A program made the position numbers and the translations under genes. A stretch of 64,000 nt of DNA from Nectonema munidae (Eukaryota; Nematomorpha; Nectonematoida; Nectonematidae): positions 1 to 64,000 of the forward strand of contig JAUIRK010000822.1 of NCBI GenBank assembly GCA_030549495.1, in the 5' to 3' direction. The notes under the pieces were generated by a model that saw only the letters and a list, made by a program, of their open reading frames with translations, did not search any database and was not told the DNA's origin. Positions within the stretch are counted from its first letter, which is position 1. Each line of letters begins with the position of its first letter. This document shows positions 45,001 through 60,000 of the stretch, in pieces.

Positions 45001-48000
45001 TTAAACAAGTGGCGTTTATCTCATTTTTGGCAAAATTTTACAAGGCACAACGAACCATACATAAAAATACAATCTTCATACGCATTTTAGGTTCAAAATA
45101 GCATTTTAAGTTAGAATATTGGAGGCATCAAGTAGTAGGATACATTTCGAACGAGGAAATAACTGTACATATGAACACAATCAAGTTATAATATTATGTA
45201 TTTGGGTATTTTGAAGGGGTGATATAAAATTAACAGAGCCATCTTTAGATTTTTTGATAAGTTTAAGCTGATATGTAGTGGCGCGCTTATAGCTTCACCC
45301 TCTCCATATTTTTTAAAATAAAAACGATTTTAAATGATAACGATTAAAACTGATTATAAATGACTAAAAGAAACCTCAAAACTGGTGTATAATATAAAGA
45401 TTCAATATAACTTGAAGGTTATAAAAATAATAAATCAAAATAGTAAAAAGTGTGCCTCCATTCCAGCAAATAGTAAGAATGTGGAATTTGAAAATTTCAA
45501 CTATTAGTTGATAATATAAATAGAGGCACACTTTTTCAATTTCTATTCACCTTTTTTATAAACATCAAGTTATATTGAATCTTTATTTTATACACCAGTT
45601 TTCAAGATTATCGCTTCTTCAAAACACCTAACATTTAAACTAGTTTTCAAATAGATGATATAACTTACTTGTGCTCATATGAATTTAAATTTAAGTTACT
45701 CTCTCACTCGAAATGTATCCTACTACTTGATGGCTCCAATATTCATACCGCTTCAATGTTACGTATATAAATATATTTATAAAGGGTGGACACTTGGTGG
45801 AATTGCTAGAAAAATTGTGGAAAAAAATAAATTTGACCTGGAATTATTTGAAGTTTTTAATTTGTTTTTGTGTCGACCAAAGTATAAACAAAGTTATTTT
45901 TTATTTTAACTCTTCAAGACGATGAACAAAAAATGGTCAGTTATTATATTTTCCATTTATAGACATCAAGAGAGTTTTTTATTCTGTTTTTACAAGTGTA
46001 GTGAAATCTGATAAGTTGTATTTTATTAAAATAGTAAAGGCTGAAGTTGCAGACAATGACAAAGACGAGTTTAAAAATTTTCTGAAAGATGCTAGGCTTC
46101 AGTATAGTGAAGAATTTATAACGTTCAATTTTAATGTTCTTGATAGTTTTTTTGCTACCTATCTTTCAAATAAAGTTTATTTTTAAGGAGTTCTGGCAAT
46201 ATGGCATGTATGCAAATTTATTTTCATTTTATCCCATGGTCAAAGTTCAGTTGAAAGAGGTTTTTTAGTTAATAAAGTAATGCTTCAAGATAATTTACAA
46301 GAAACGTCTGTGTCACAAAGACTAGTTTATAATTTCTTGCACAGTAGCCCAAAAACATGAGTTAGCAAGACAAAAAGAAAAATCTGTATTTGTTGAAAAA
46401 GATCTGAAATGCAAGCTAAAGATTGAAGAAAGTGAGAATTTGGAGAGAGAAACTTTCACCCTTAAAAACAATATCAGATTCAATAGCAGAACATGAATTC
46501 GAAATAATAAAGACTAATAATAACCAAGATTTCACACCATTAGCAAAGGCAGCATCATTTTTTCGACCGACTAAAGGGAAGGAGAGCGAGTTAGAAAAAA
46601 TAAAAGAAATTGAAAAAGATGAATGAAGAACTAAAATTTTTATAATAAACTGATTATAAATAAAGTTTATATTTATTTTGCTTTTGTTAGGTTTTCATCT
46701 AATTATCCAGAGTGTAAATTCATTGGTTTTTGCTGAAAAGTACATAAAAATGAGTTCCAGCACTACCTTTTCTGTTGTTGGGAGTTATTTTTATCTATTA
46801 CTTTTACTTAAAATTATAAATAGAAAGTATTCTAAATTTATTTAGGTTTTTGTGTAGTTCATTTGTTAGTTTTGAGTCTTTTTTGAAGATGTCATTTTGA
46901 GTCAATATAAAATGTTTTGTTAGTGTAAGTATATTTTTGTTTTGAAATTTTTTTATCTTAATCGTAATGTTTCCTTGACATAGTTTTTGTGTTCAAAAGT
47001 ACTTTTTTCGTATCCTGGAAAAAATTCAAAACAACTTGGAAAATTGTGTAAAAAATATCCGAAAGCATATACTCCTATACATAGACGCTGGTTTTTAGAC
47101 TCTCAACACCACATGGAGGGGGGGGGGAGGTTTGGTCTAATAGAAAGCATATAAATAATCCCTTTTTATAACAACGCTTTTTACCCACTTGTCTCCATAT
47201 TTTTATTATATCAAATCAAACACTGAGGAAACTTTATTTAAAAAATGTATCAAATTAAATACACTAGAAAATCTAGATGTATTGTAGAATTTAAAAGTAT
47301 ATTTATTTTTACCCCCTTATCTATATAAATTCAAACCGTGAGCAAATTTTATTTTAAAATAGAGACACAATAACTTTGTCGCCAATTTAATATATATCAA
47401 ATGAAATATAGAATAAAATATATTTTCTATGCAAACTATCATTTATTAGAGGTTAATATTTTATAATGTAATTGGTCATGATGAATAAAATTATGAGGGG
47501 TTTTCGTCTCTCGTGTCCAACATTTTGAGGTTTTGGATTGATAATAAATAATATATATATTTTTTCCTTAAATTTTCCAAATCGATTGATTATTTTTTCC
47601 CTTTATATATATTTTCCGTTAGAAAAATATAAATTTTTACTTTGAATATTTTTTATATTGATTTTATGTCGTTTGCAGGCAACATGAGCATTGTATTATT
47701 TTTTAGGCTTAGTTGGAGAAAACTTGTTGCTGCTGTCATCCCCTTGAGCACAAGTGGATTTACTCTCAATCAGAACACGAGTATTTTTTTAACTTTCATT
47801 ATATATATATATTATATATATCAGGCATGGGCATGTATGAAGTCAATAAAGACCACATTTCACATTTTTTATATTGGACATTATGTTTAATTTGGAAAAT
47901 ACTTTTAATTTTAGCTAACTATTTACATATATTCGAATAAAATAAGAAAGAAACAAAATATAAAATTTTTAGAATCTTAATTAGGGTGTTCCAAATTTTT

Positions 48001-51000
48001 TTCTACACATATGCTTATTACACCCAACTATTCTAAAAGTAATTAAAAGTGAAATTTAATTTTGGACGTTACTTTTAGGTGATCCCTCCACAATGAATAA
48101 ATCCTACTTTATTTTCATAATCTCATTTTTACTTAATATTAATTTTCTTTTCAGATAAAAAACACAAGACAGCAGTAGACCATGCGGTTGGTTGGTTGTG
48201 TGATAAAGGAGAAATGGGAAACCATGCCTGAACTTCCAACATCCGCAGATCTTCAACGTTACTTTTTTTCACCAGTTGAAAATGTTTAGGCTGAAACTGG
48301 CAACATGTTGGCTGATCAAGTTAAGGCAACATGAGCCCAAAATGTTTTGAAAGGATCAAAGCCATCTCCATGAACTACCAAAATGTTTTAAAAAATCGAA
48401 ATCATGGGTAGCTATTCAGCATTTGAAGCAAAATGGATTTCAAGCCACGCTGAAAACGCTTTTTGATACTGCCTAACTATTCACTATGAATCTTATCAAA
48501 TTCTCTGAAGACATTTTCTTCTTGTATGACCAACAAAGTTCTAGGATGATGTTCATTGGACGGCATGGATGTAGAAAATTTTTTGCAAGCAGCCTTGAGG
48601 TGTAAATGCCAATCTTAATTTTAAAGCAGCCTTAGATCCTACTGAAACTTCAGTGCACCAAGTAAAGTACATTATGTCTTTAGCGCTTGCTGCTAGCAGA
48701 GTGGAGTTGTCATTCATCACTGTCTAGATTAATTATATATTGTTCACGAAAGATGTGTAAAATGGATTTTGGAAGGGAAATTTAGACAGTTCATTCCTGA
48801 TGCACCACTTGTGGTACAATTTGGACACACTTTTTTTCTTGATATGGATGGTAAGGAATGAGACCACATCTATATTGATTAATGTAAAAATTATTGCAAA
48901 GGTCACTAAATGCATTGGAGAGCAAATGACAGAAGCAGTTCTGAATGACTGTCTACAAGTTGATTGTTGGATGGCAAGACTGTACTTTGACACGAATCTT
49001 CTATTAGGTTGAGTCCTTAGACTGGATTCTAGAACGATCCTTGTAAGATTATCTAGGATCATTTGAATTGTCGAATTATTTTGTTGAATCTATGACTTGG
49101 CGTAAATTTAGACTGATTTTCTCGTTTTAAGTTCAATGCCAGCTCATCAACACGACAAAATCTTATCCATTTAATTAATAAATCAGAGTGATAGCTTTTC
49201 AGAAAGATTAAAATTAAGCATGGAAAATGGTAAAATTCAATATTATCGTCTTTGTGGATATCACCAAGCGAGGTGGATGACCAAAGGAGATTTCTTTCTA
49301 CGATATTCCATTTAGAGACCAATTTAAACTGGCTAAGCATGAGAATTATTTAATTTTGTGATTTTCTGACTTAGAATTATATTATTTTTTTAGAACTTTA
49401 AAACGGTGTGAGTCTACACCTAAATTAATTGTTTGTTACAATAAACTTTTTTCCATTTTTATTCTTTTTTACACATCAATTGTTTATTTTCAAAATAGGG
49501 ACAATTCATGCTCAATCTTTTAAATACCACTTTTTACTCATTAGTTAACTACCTTCAAAAGTTGAAAGATGATGGAATTGAGGGAGAGAAATTGATCAAA
49601 TCTTTCTTTTCTTTCTACCAGATTAAAGATGAATCTCCTTCTTTTCCTAAAAATGAAAATTTGGAATCTACTCATTTTGTCAATCCTTCATTTTCTCGAT
49701 TTTTGAAAACTTTCAATAAGAAAAATGGAGTTTTGTTTTCTCCTGACTACATTGAAGAATTCTTTAACTTGGTTTCTTTTTTCATTCTTTTCTTCTCACT
49801 TGAAGCAAACGTGTGTGACAACTTTTATTTCGAATATACATTATAATCTGGTTTTTTTGGACCTGTTATATATCCGAAAAGATGATAATACTATAAAAAT
49901 ACAATTTATCACAAATTACAAATTATATTTTAGATTAGCTCATGGTCTTTTCTTATGTTTAAAATTAATGATTAATAATAATTAGTTCCTGAACACTGTT
50001 TAGGTTAAAGATTAGAAAATATATTCTTGAAAACGTAATTAAATAAGGAATGATTTTTAGATTTATGGGTCAATTATTTCCTAAATATTTTTTATAAAAA
50101 CAATAAAGAGACAAAAAAAATAGATTTTTCCATATAGTCAAATTTCAATGAAGTAAAAAATGAAACAAAAAGTCTTTTTTCAAATAATAGTATTTAAATT
50201 AATTTAAAAGTTAAAGACTTGGATCTGTGAGTTTATTAATTATAGACAAAAATGAATTTAAATAGAATAATTTGAATTAAAAAAATGTCATCATATAATC
50301 AAAAATAGGATTTTTTGTTAAAAAATAAATTTCCCCCATGACATATATTAGCCAATTACTATATCTTTTTTGAAAGAGTTTTTGTAAAGTATCTTATTTA
50401 CCATATACTACACGCATATTTAAAAAAATAATAATAATTTTTTTCAGATGCCATGTAAATTCTTTCAAGTTCACCTCACTTTTTACTTTTTTTCTTATTA
50501 AAAAACTAAAAATATTTGTGTTGTATTGATGTCAAATATCAGACCGTATTTTGAACTGTCAAGTAGCTTAATTATTTTGATCCCAGAATATTGATCAAAT
50601 GTCCAACCAACTCTCATCCACTGTCCATTTTTTTACTGCTCCATCCTATAACTAACGATTCTTGTTAACTAAGTAATATGTTTTTCTATACTTCCATATT
50701 TTATATTTTAAATTATAATTATTGAAGCTTATAATCAAGAAGATATTAATTCCAGACGCCTATCTTTCAAGAAAAGTGTTAGAAACCTTCTAATGTAATA
50801 TATACTTGACTTGACAATAATTTTGGTTTGGCGGCATCAATAAATCTAATAAAAATTTTTATGAAACGAAATCAAAATAAAGCATGGCGCCCATTAGTGA
50901 ATACTTTTTCAAATCTTCAAATTATTTTTGTGAACTATGTAGCCTCCTTATAAGAATAGTAGTGCTTTCTGATCTCTTTTCACGTTCACACCTCTTAAAA

Positions 51001-54000
51001 GTATTATTGTATTCTATCACCCCTTTTATGAACTCATTCTTCTTTTCCCACTTCTATGTGGGGTTGATGTTTTTATTCAGCTTTCTCCATTCATTTCTAT
51101 TCAGGGCATCGTTATTGTTTAAATCTTTAAGCTTCATCAACGCAATCCATCTCTCTTCGCTTAGGCCTTCCTTTCTTTCGCTTTCCTTTTAAGTTAATTT
51201 CCATTATTCTACTCTTGAACTTTCCAAACTTCTCTTGAACATTTCCATGACTCTTGTCTTTTCTTGAACTTATACTTTTTCATTAAATTAATCCATCCGA
51301 ATACTAAGAAACTAGACATATAAATACTAGGCAAAGATTGTCTAACTTGTCAAAGTAACATTTAAAAATAATTATGAGTACAATTATTTTAAAAACAGAT
51401 TTAACCCATTTACGACCAATGTTCCCAAAGGGAACGCAGACGAATTCCTACTTTAAATGGAATTAAATAGGAATTACTAAAGTCATCTGCTTTGCTTGGT
51501 CGTAAATGGATTAAAACCACAATAAACATAAGAAATCAATACAACGGTTGCTGTGGATAAAATATTAACAATTTCTCTCCTACATTTGAAATATGTTGCA
51601 ATCAGTTAAACTGGCGATAAAAAGCATTTCTTGTATGCCAAATGAATAGAAATATTACATTTAGTGCATTTGCACATTCACTATTTTTTCAACCCAAACA
51701 GCTGTCATTTAAGGCCACTCAAAATGATTAATTGTTCATTATTTTCTGGAGAGCTTAGTATAAAAACATATCTATAAAATAATAAATTATGCATAAGAAC
51801 AAAAAAGGTAAAAAAATATATTAATGACTTTTTAACAAGGTTAGCATTTTTCGCAACTTTTAAAAAACTATTGCGCACCCCCAATGCTCTATTTGATCAA
51901 AACTAGCATGTTCAATAATGAGAGGCCTGATTGTATGTAGTCGAAAATATGAAGATCATAAAAAAATTGACACATTACATAAGTATAAAATTAAAATTTT
52001 TCCTAAATTTTGTTCTTTAATTTATGCCAAATTAGGATTATGATGCACATGTAAAGGTACCGTTTAGATATTTTCATAGAGAAGGCACCCTTTGGATCGC
52101 TTGTATACAAATATGAACAGTGGAGTTTGTTGGTTCGATTCGGACACTTAAGCGTCATAAATCAAAACTAAGGAAATTTTCAAAAATGTTAATTTAAATG
52201 CTAGATGGTTTTTGACATTTTTTACTATTTTTTTGTTACTTCAAATTTTTATAGGTTAATTTTACAGATTTTCTTATTATTTTATTCCGGGACTTAATTC
52301 TAATGAAGCAAAAGTGTGGCTCAACTACAAAAATGTACCGCTATCCCTTTAATTATGTATTTAATACTAGGAGTTGTTATGAAAAAAGATATTTTGACGT
52401 ATATTTCATAATATCCCCAATCTTTTTTAAAATTAAATTAAAAACTCATTTTAAAACATACAAACTTATAAAAAAAAGTGTTTAGATAATTCAAAATTCA
52501 AATTTTTTGTAGCTAAGGCAAACACGTACCTAGTCAAAGCTGAAATTATTTTAGATTTGACGCATAGTAAAGTGTTTACAATTGAAAAAAACCGCACTCG
52601 ATTTGCAATGATTTTTTACTCAAATTTTATTATATTTTTAAGCTTCAAAAATATATTTTTAACTTTCTCGTTGTTTAAAATACAGCTCATGAATTATTTT
52701 TTGTATAGACGTATAGCTAGAACTAAATATTTGAAATAATAGTTGAAAGCATTCACATATTTTATTTCTGAACTGTGTGAAATTTGCTAATTTCTTTTTG
52801 TCAAAATGTAACTAAAATTTTTTAAACATCTCTGTGTATAAACTCATGATTTGTGCTTTTGTTAAAATTTCATATGCTCATTAGCCTCGTTTATTCGAAT
52901 CGGAATAAGAGAATCAAAAAAGGCAGTAAATTTTCCTGACACGATTCCGATTCTCTTAGTTGATAAAACACATTTCCTACGATTTCCTATTCCATTTAAT
53001 TCTGCCATCACTACTTACATGTAAATTAATTTTAATTCTTAAAGTCCTATGTTTCAGTCTTGAAATGAAATTTAAAATTATGAAGAAATGTTTCAGAATT
53101 AATTTGAAAATGTTCTGCCTAGAAAAATACAAACTTTTTCTATAGGATATCTGTTTGTCTCAGCACATATTTTGCGAAACATTAATTTGGATAAATGCCA
53201 AACCTTTCATTTCAATTGAAAATATGAGCGCTTTTCACATTTTCATTTTAGTCATCAATTGATCCCTCAATTTTGTCTTTATCGCAAGATCTTGAACCAC
53301 AAAATATTTCATGTACTCTCAAATTTGGCGTTATCAAAGTTAAAACACTTGAGAAATACTGCCAACTCTTTAACCCGATTCTATCCAGTAAGTCATATAA
53401 CCTTACTTTTCACAATATATTTATACGATGAAGTTTTCTTAAGAACTAAAAAATGTACTCAAAAAACCACGACTCTTTTAACACTTTGAGGACCTCAATT
53501 TTGAAGACTAATCGCCTGCTTTCTTTTTTAATGGAATTTTATATATGTTAAGCAGACTATTTTTTATTTCCTGGTACACCGCTGTCACACTAGTCCTCAA
53601 AGTGTTAACTGCTTAACTAACTAATTGGCTAACTAAAAATTAACTATATCAACTATCTAACTCAGTGTTGTCCAAATTGTGGCCTGCAGGAGAAAATTGA
53701 CCTTAAGTATTGTCAAATGTGGCTCTTTTGCAGCATTTCACATTTTTGCATCTTTTGAATTAGAGGAATATAAAGAAGACATGAGTGTATAGTCTACTAC
53801 CAAGCTTAAACCTTTTTTAAAAAAATAAAATTGAAAAACTGGACACTTAATTTATTTGTTATAAAAACAAACAAAATTTTTAAACGAATCGAGTTTCAAA
53901 TAGTAAGCTTCTTTGTTAACTTTTAATAATATCGGTAAAGTAAAGTAAGGATTCAAACGATTGGATGAACAGGCTAGTTAGAACGCTGATTATAATACTG

Positions 54001-57000
54001 GCTTTATGAACAATATATCTGTACTATTAAATGTATAAATATAGATAAATTGTTCTTTTACCAATAATGTAGTTTAAAAGGATATAAAATATTACATTTT
54101 TGTTATTATTTCAATGTGTATTATAGATTTGTGCCTTTTACGACACGAATTTCAAACTTTAGACTGGGTACTAAGCAGGAGTAATTTATAATCGGCACAT
54201 TCGTCAAGAAAATTATCTTTAAATATAGAATAAAAATTAATAAAATTAAAATGTCCATTATTTTAATTAAATTAACTTTATATTAAACAAAAGAGTACAC
54301 TTTCAAGCAAATTTATTTTTAAGTAAAACGAATTTTCGACTCTACGAGTCTTTTTCAACTTAAAATACTTAATGTAGTAGAAGTTGTTAAATGCTTTAAA
54401 GTAAAAGGATTGAGTTAGTAGATGGTTGAAGAGGATTGAACAAATTAAGAATATGAGAGATGATCTCTAAGAAGAAGAAGAAGAAGATTTATTAATTGAT
54501 AAAATAAAATTGGAATACACCACTAAACATATAAAAAAGAATTAAAAAAAGAATTTAAAAAGAAAGACATTGCATATTTATAGTTGGGAAAAATTCAAAA
54601 GGCCTGCACGCCGCTGATATGAATAAAACCCATATTACATCATATAGAATATTCATAAAATAAATATGAAGTAAAAATAATCACATTAGCTGGAATAAAA
54701 TAGAGATAGTATGCAGTGCGCATGATTAGAATGAGTGGCTGTTAATATATTGTTAAATAACTATTGGTGGTTGTTACACACAAAGCAATTAATAGAATGA
54801 CAAGTTGAACTATATTTATCTAAAAGAAGTTTTTTTATTATATTTTTACAAGTGCTTATTTTAGAAAGAATACAAAAACATAAAAAAGTTAAAGTTATGA
54901 GAAATTTTATATTTTATAGATTGTTTAGATAATTTTTTACAATAAGATGGAAGTGATAAATTGGATTTATTTCGTAGATTATATTCATGGTTCATGTAGT
55001 TAAATACAATAAACTCATTAAATATGTTAGGTAGAAATCCATTTAAAAGTTTATAGGTGTAACCATCGATAGATTATACACATACAAGTCATTAACCTTT
55101 AGTAAGTTCTCTCTAAAAATAAAGGGGTTGTATGAGATAAGTAATGACTTTCAGTTATATAGCGTATAATTCGTTTTTGTGTTTTTATAAATAGTTCAAG
55201 GTTTTGATGACCCCATAGAACTATGCAGTAATTAAGATAAGGGAGAAAAAAGGAGTTGTACAATATTGATTTGATTTTGGTCAGGAACAAAAACAAGTTT
55301 CCACTTCAATTTGCAGTCGATGATGACACCAAGTAATTTATAATATTCAACAACTTCGAACTTGAAATTCTCAGTTTGGAATTTTTCTATTCATACTTCC
55401 AAAGAGCATGGCTTTAGACTTAGATACATTTATATGCATGCAATTTTGAGTACACCATTCAAAGAATGGCCCAAAATAATCATTGAAAAAGTCCATACTT
55501 TTGGCTGGATTTGCCATAGAAAACGGGATGTTTATTGTCACATTATCAGCAAAACAATAAAACTTCAGCGAGCAATTAGATACATGTATATCATTTATAA
55601 AAATCAGGAATAATAGAGGGCCCAGGATAGAACCTTGATGAACCCCCATATTAATGATAGAAACGTTAGACTTTAATTTATTCAAAGTTACATACTGCTG
55701 ACGATAAGCAAATAAGATTTGATTAGAAGCAAGGAATTTCTTTGCACTCCATGAGAGACAGTTTATCAAATAAAATTTGGTGTGAAAGATTATCAAAAGC
55801 TTTACTAAAATCTAAGAACAGTGAAAGCATTCTTTCATTGGACTCAAGAGTATTCAAAATGTTATCTATATAATGTGTAAGTAGTGACTGGGTGTTGTAA
55901 TTCTTACGAAAACCGAACCGAAGAAGATAAAATAGATTATTAGAATTAAAGTATGATTGCAATTGAATATTAAGTAGCTTTTCAAAAATTTTAGACAGAA
56001 CCGGAATAATTGATATCGGGCGATAGTTATTAATGTCTTCTCTGGCGCCTTTTTTAAAAACAGGATGTACTGCACTGAGTTTAAAATCGTCCGGTAAAAC
56101 ACAATACTTTAAACAAATATTATATCCCAATCTTAAAAATGGATAAATAACATTAAGTATAGGCTTGATGTGGGAAATAGAAAGCCCATACGCATCATTA
56201 CAATTACTTTTATCACATTCCTTGACAGCTAGAATAACATCACTATAAGTAAATTTTTTAAATTCAAATTTTGTGTGAACTTGTGCTATGTCTTTCATAG
56301 CCAAGCTATGTCAAATTTTGTGTGAACTTGTGTATGATGGTAGAGTTTTTTCGGGTTGAGAGGAGGGTAACTTCATACTAAACTTATCATTGAAAATTGA
56401 ACAAACAGTTTGTTAATCTTCAATTAACTCCCCACCAAAATTCAAATTTATGTTTGTTGATTTATTAATATTTAATCTATTTTTTACTTCTCGCCAAATA
56501 TCTTTTGTGTTCGTTTGATTCATTAATAAATTATGTACAAATTAATTTTTTTGTGTTCTACATTTATACTTTATACTATTCCTAAGCAAATTATATTTCA
56601 ATTTTAGCTCAGAATATGAGTTCTTTAACCTCCTATACACATTATTTCTTTCTTTAATTAAATCCAAAATTTCCTTGTTCAACCATGATTTAATTGGGTT
56701 ATTATAATAAAAGTTAGAATTTCTTTTAAACTTAATATAACGTGTGTTATTGTTAATAAAGTCAACAAGCTTAGAGTTTAGTTTATGGAAGTAAAGATTT
56801 GGGAAATTAATGTAATTGTCAAGTAAATTGTGCCAATTAAATGAACTTACATCCCTAACATATGATGCAGCATTAAACTTAGATTTGAAAAAAAAGTTTT
56901 TCATCAATGGGTAGGCATCTAAGGTTAGTAAAATTGGGATATGATCTGAAATATCATATAACAAGTTCAAAAGCTTTTTTCCTTATTGCAATCAGAAAAA

Positions 57001-60000
57001 AAGATATTATCTATAAGCGAACTACTAGTAGGTCGAGTTAATTTCGAAATTAAAGGTGAGAGGGTATTTAAAGAAAAAATATTGAGAAAGGTTTTGACAT
57101 TTTTGCATTTATCATGTTTGAAAAGATCAAAATTAAAATCTCGTAAAAAAATTGAAGTTTTGCTACAAAGTTTATAATCAGATAAAAGTTTTTCAAACTC
57201 AGAAAAAAAAGTCTCAATATCTTGATTAGATGAAGATGGTTTCCTATAAATATTTTAAGCGACAGTAAGTAGTTTAGAATTAGATAAAGTAAGAGAAATT
57301 GTAAATATCTCAAAACAGTTATTTGGATTGTTCAAAGTACAAACTTTATAAGTTATTGACTTGTGAACATAAAAAGCAAGGCCCGCATGCGAGCTAATCC
57401 TAGGAGGCACAAAAATGAAATAATAACATGATATTTCAAAGGAACTCGAACGTGCATCATTTAGCTAAGTTTCTTGGAGACAAACTACATGTAGGGGGAA
57501 TGATTAAGAGAGTTAAATTGAAAAAAGAATGACTAAAATTTCAAACTTAGCTCTGAGGGATTGAATGTTAAGACTAACAATATTTAAATTGTAAAGGCTC
57601 AAAGATCGAGAAAGATCACATGTTGAAAGGGAAGATGGATTATGAAAGTTTTCGTGGAAAAAAATGGAGTTGAAAATATCTTTCGAAAAAGAATCATTAT
57701 ATGATTGATGAGTAGATTTATGAGTGTTTAACATACTGATTGAATCACTGCCAAAAAATTCATGAATAGACTGTTAAATTTTTAACAAATTCTAGTTGTT
57801 TTATGTAACAGGGGCATTGATAGGAGCCAGCTATATGGTTCTGATTGGTAAGTTTTTTCATTTTACAATTGTAACAAATATGTACGTTGGAGAGGTTCAT
57901 AACAGCACACTCATTTAAATCATGTTTTTCAGCACAAAACTTACATATTTCACTATTTTTACATAACTTTTTAGTGTGTCCGTACATACAGCATTTAGTA
58001 CAAAACTTAACAGAAAAATACGGGTAACATTTTACTCTACTATACTCGAAAAAAATATAAAAATCACTACTCTTGATGTAATTTTTGAAGTTTATCAACT
58101 TTTTTCCATCAAATTTCGAATTTTTAATAAACAAAATATTAAAAACTTTGCCATTATCCACTAACTTTTTTATGTAAGGGTTTTTGGTTAAAATGTCATT
58201 AACGATATCATCTTTAGAAACATTTTCATTAAAATTCAAATGTAGCCTAGGAAGTAAGGGTTAGACTTTTTTGGAAGAAATGTTTACTTCAGACATCAAT
58301 TTTTGAGCTTTTTGTAAAATAGATTTATCAGGAAACCTGATTTTTATGGAGTTCTTTTTTTCTTTAATAAAATTAACAGGTAAAGTAGTAAGGCAAGACT
58401 TCGTCTTCTGGAAAAAATTTGTAATATAGAATTATCAAAAAAAAAATTCAAATTGAATCAGATGTCAATTTTTCAATTCACAATTTAGTTATAATTAAAG
58501 AAAAATTATAGCCATTTTACTTTTGTATTAAAAAAGGTTTTTAAAACAAAAGTTTTTAAACAATAAAAAGGAATTTTCTCTACTAGTTATCTGGAAGGAG
58601 GTTCATAAGCCGGAGTTGTAGAAGGAGGCAAATTGTTAGTGTGAGGAGTTGTGTTTTTTCAAGTACGATGTACATAAAGAAGATAATATATTTAATATTT
58701 CAAAAGATTGTTATGTAAGTAAAAAGTGATATAAATTTTATCAGGGTAAAAATCCTTGAATCGTTGTAGTAAGGACCTGGTATAACCTCGTGGTTTAGAG
58801 TATGTAATTTATATGTTTTTTTGCATATAATCTAAAGGTCGAGCTTGAACTTAGAAACCTTAGCCTTTTCACCTAAATTTTTATGGGAAACTGTTTTAGA
58901 AGAGAACTCACTTGCTCTTCATTTAAACGTTTCAGAAGAGATTCTATATCATTGTTTTGTGGGGAGTCCTCTGTCTGATTTGCTGGCCCAAGTGTTTTAG
59001 GCCTAATTTCAACTATTTTTTCCTTAATCTTCAATAAATCTTCTGAGTTTTTTCTGAGATATTTGAACATTAGAGTAAAATTGATTGTTTCTTTTAAGCC
59101 AACACAACCTTCTAATTAAATATTTGTCGTTGAAAACATTATATAAAAACAAAAACCTAGATGGGAATGCCAGAGATCAATTAATTTGGCCTTTCAGCTG
59201 CTTTATTGTCTCTTCAAGGAGCACCGAAAGGTGAATTCTACACCCATTTAATGCGGAGAGGGCATTACGAGTAAAGCCAGACTTAATCACTGGAGTCAGT
59301 TTATAAAATCATTTGGCCGGAGATATAAAAATCTGCTCTAGGAGAGACTCTTATTACTTGATATGAGTATAATATTTGATATCTTTTGTGTTTAGGAGAA
59401 GCCAAGTGTATTATAAGCATGATGTGTGAAAATAAGGGCGAACAATAAATCACTATACTACAATGTTTACGTAAGAAAATCTTCACTCTCTATGAGAGTA
59501 GAGTAAAAGCTAAAGATAAAAATATATTATGTGTGTAACTAATTATTTACTATATATGTACAGAAAAACAAAAATGTTTTTTTGACTTTGCTTCATTGAT
59601 ATACGTTCAAGGGTTGGAATAGTATAAGTTTAGGAGTGTCGTTCCAACACTATAAGCCCACTTTTATTTTATATCAGCACCCGTGTCTGGTTTCTTCATC
59701 GCACATTGTCAGTATAAATATACCGAATACATTTGATTAAAAACAGAAAAGTGGTATTTCTCAATTACTTATAATATAAGCAATGTATTGTGAAAGCCTA
59801 TAAAAATGCTTTACTTTGGTACATCGCATGATATATTTGCTTGAAATATGCGAAAGGTATACGCGTAATAAAATTGTACGAAAATTAGTTACGAACACTA
59901 CAAATACTAAGCGTAAAATAAATCCAACATGCGCACTCAAATGTCGGTTGAAGAGTATGTGAGATAAGAATTAACTGTATTGACAAACGCGTAATGCAAC

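Larger units (their letters stand above)
54470..58430 (-). mobile_element. Jockey/CR1-like LINE, near full length (LINE B family)
   Basis: Reading leftwards. ORF1 (58420-57760) ends in knuckles CTKCCMYGHTKKLC, CKFCAEKHDLNEC and CYNCKMKKLTNQNH. The endonuclease starts at 57734 (LYNLNIVSLNIQSLRAKFEI) and ends near 56950 (LYDISDHIPILL). After a linker the RT (56304-55371) shows FKKGAREDINNYRPISIIPV, SLFLDFSKAFDNLSHQIL, GVHQGSILGPLLFLIFINDI and FYCFADNVTI, where FADD is expected. The C-terminal part (55296-55099) reads LNYCIVLWGHQNLELFIKTQ. The 3' end has a TCT/AAG microsatellite (54470-54486). Several frame changes separate the parts. Confidence 0.85.

Noticed and set aside
47642-47940. Two overlapping open frames of about 80 codons over a TATATA microsatellite
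   Set aside because: They are mostly intron and microsatellite; only 47707-47780 is supported as an exon.
49499-49544. An earlier acceptor (after CAAAATAG) for exon 6, adding GQFMLNLLNTTFYS
   Set aside because: It does not keep phase with exon 5; the acceptor at 49541-49544 (CTCATTAG) does, and gives a better GGT-like length.
50881-51192. A hydrophobic plus-strand ORF of 102 codons
   Set aside because: It is the antisense shadow of an RTE-like LINE tail on the minus strand.
52070-52150. GGTTCGATTCGG as a B box of a tRNA gene
   Set aside because: No acceptor stem or A box at the right distance.
58758-58860. A tRNA- or SINE-like string with GGTCGAGCTTGAAC
   Set aside because: The A and B boxes do not match well enough, and no cloverleaf arms can be paired.
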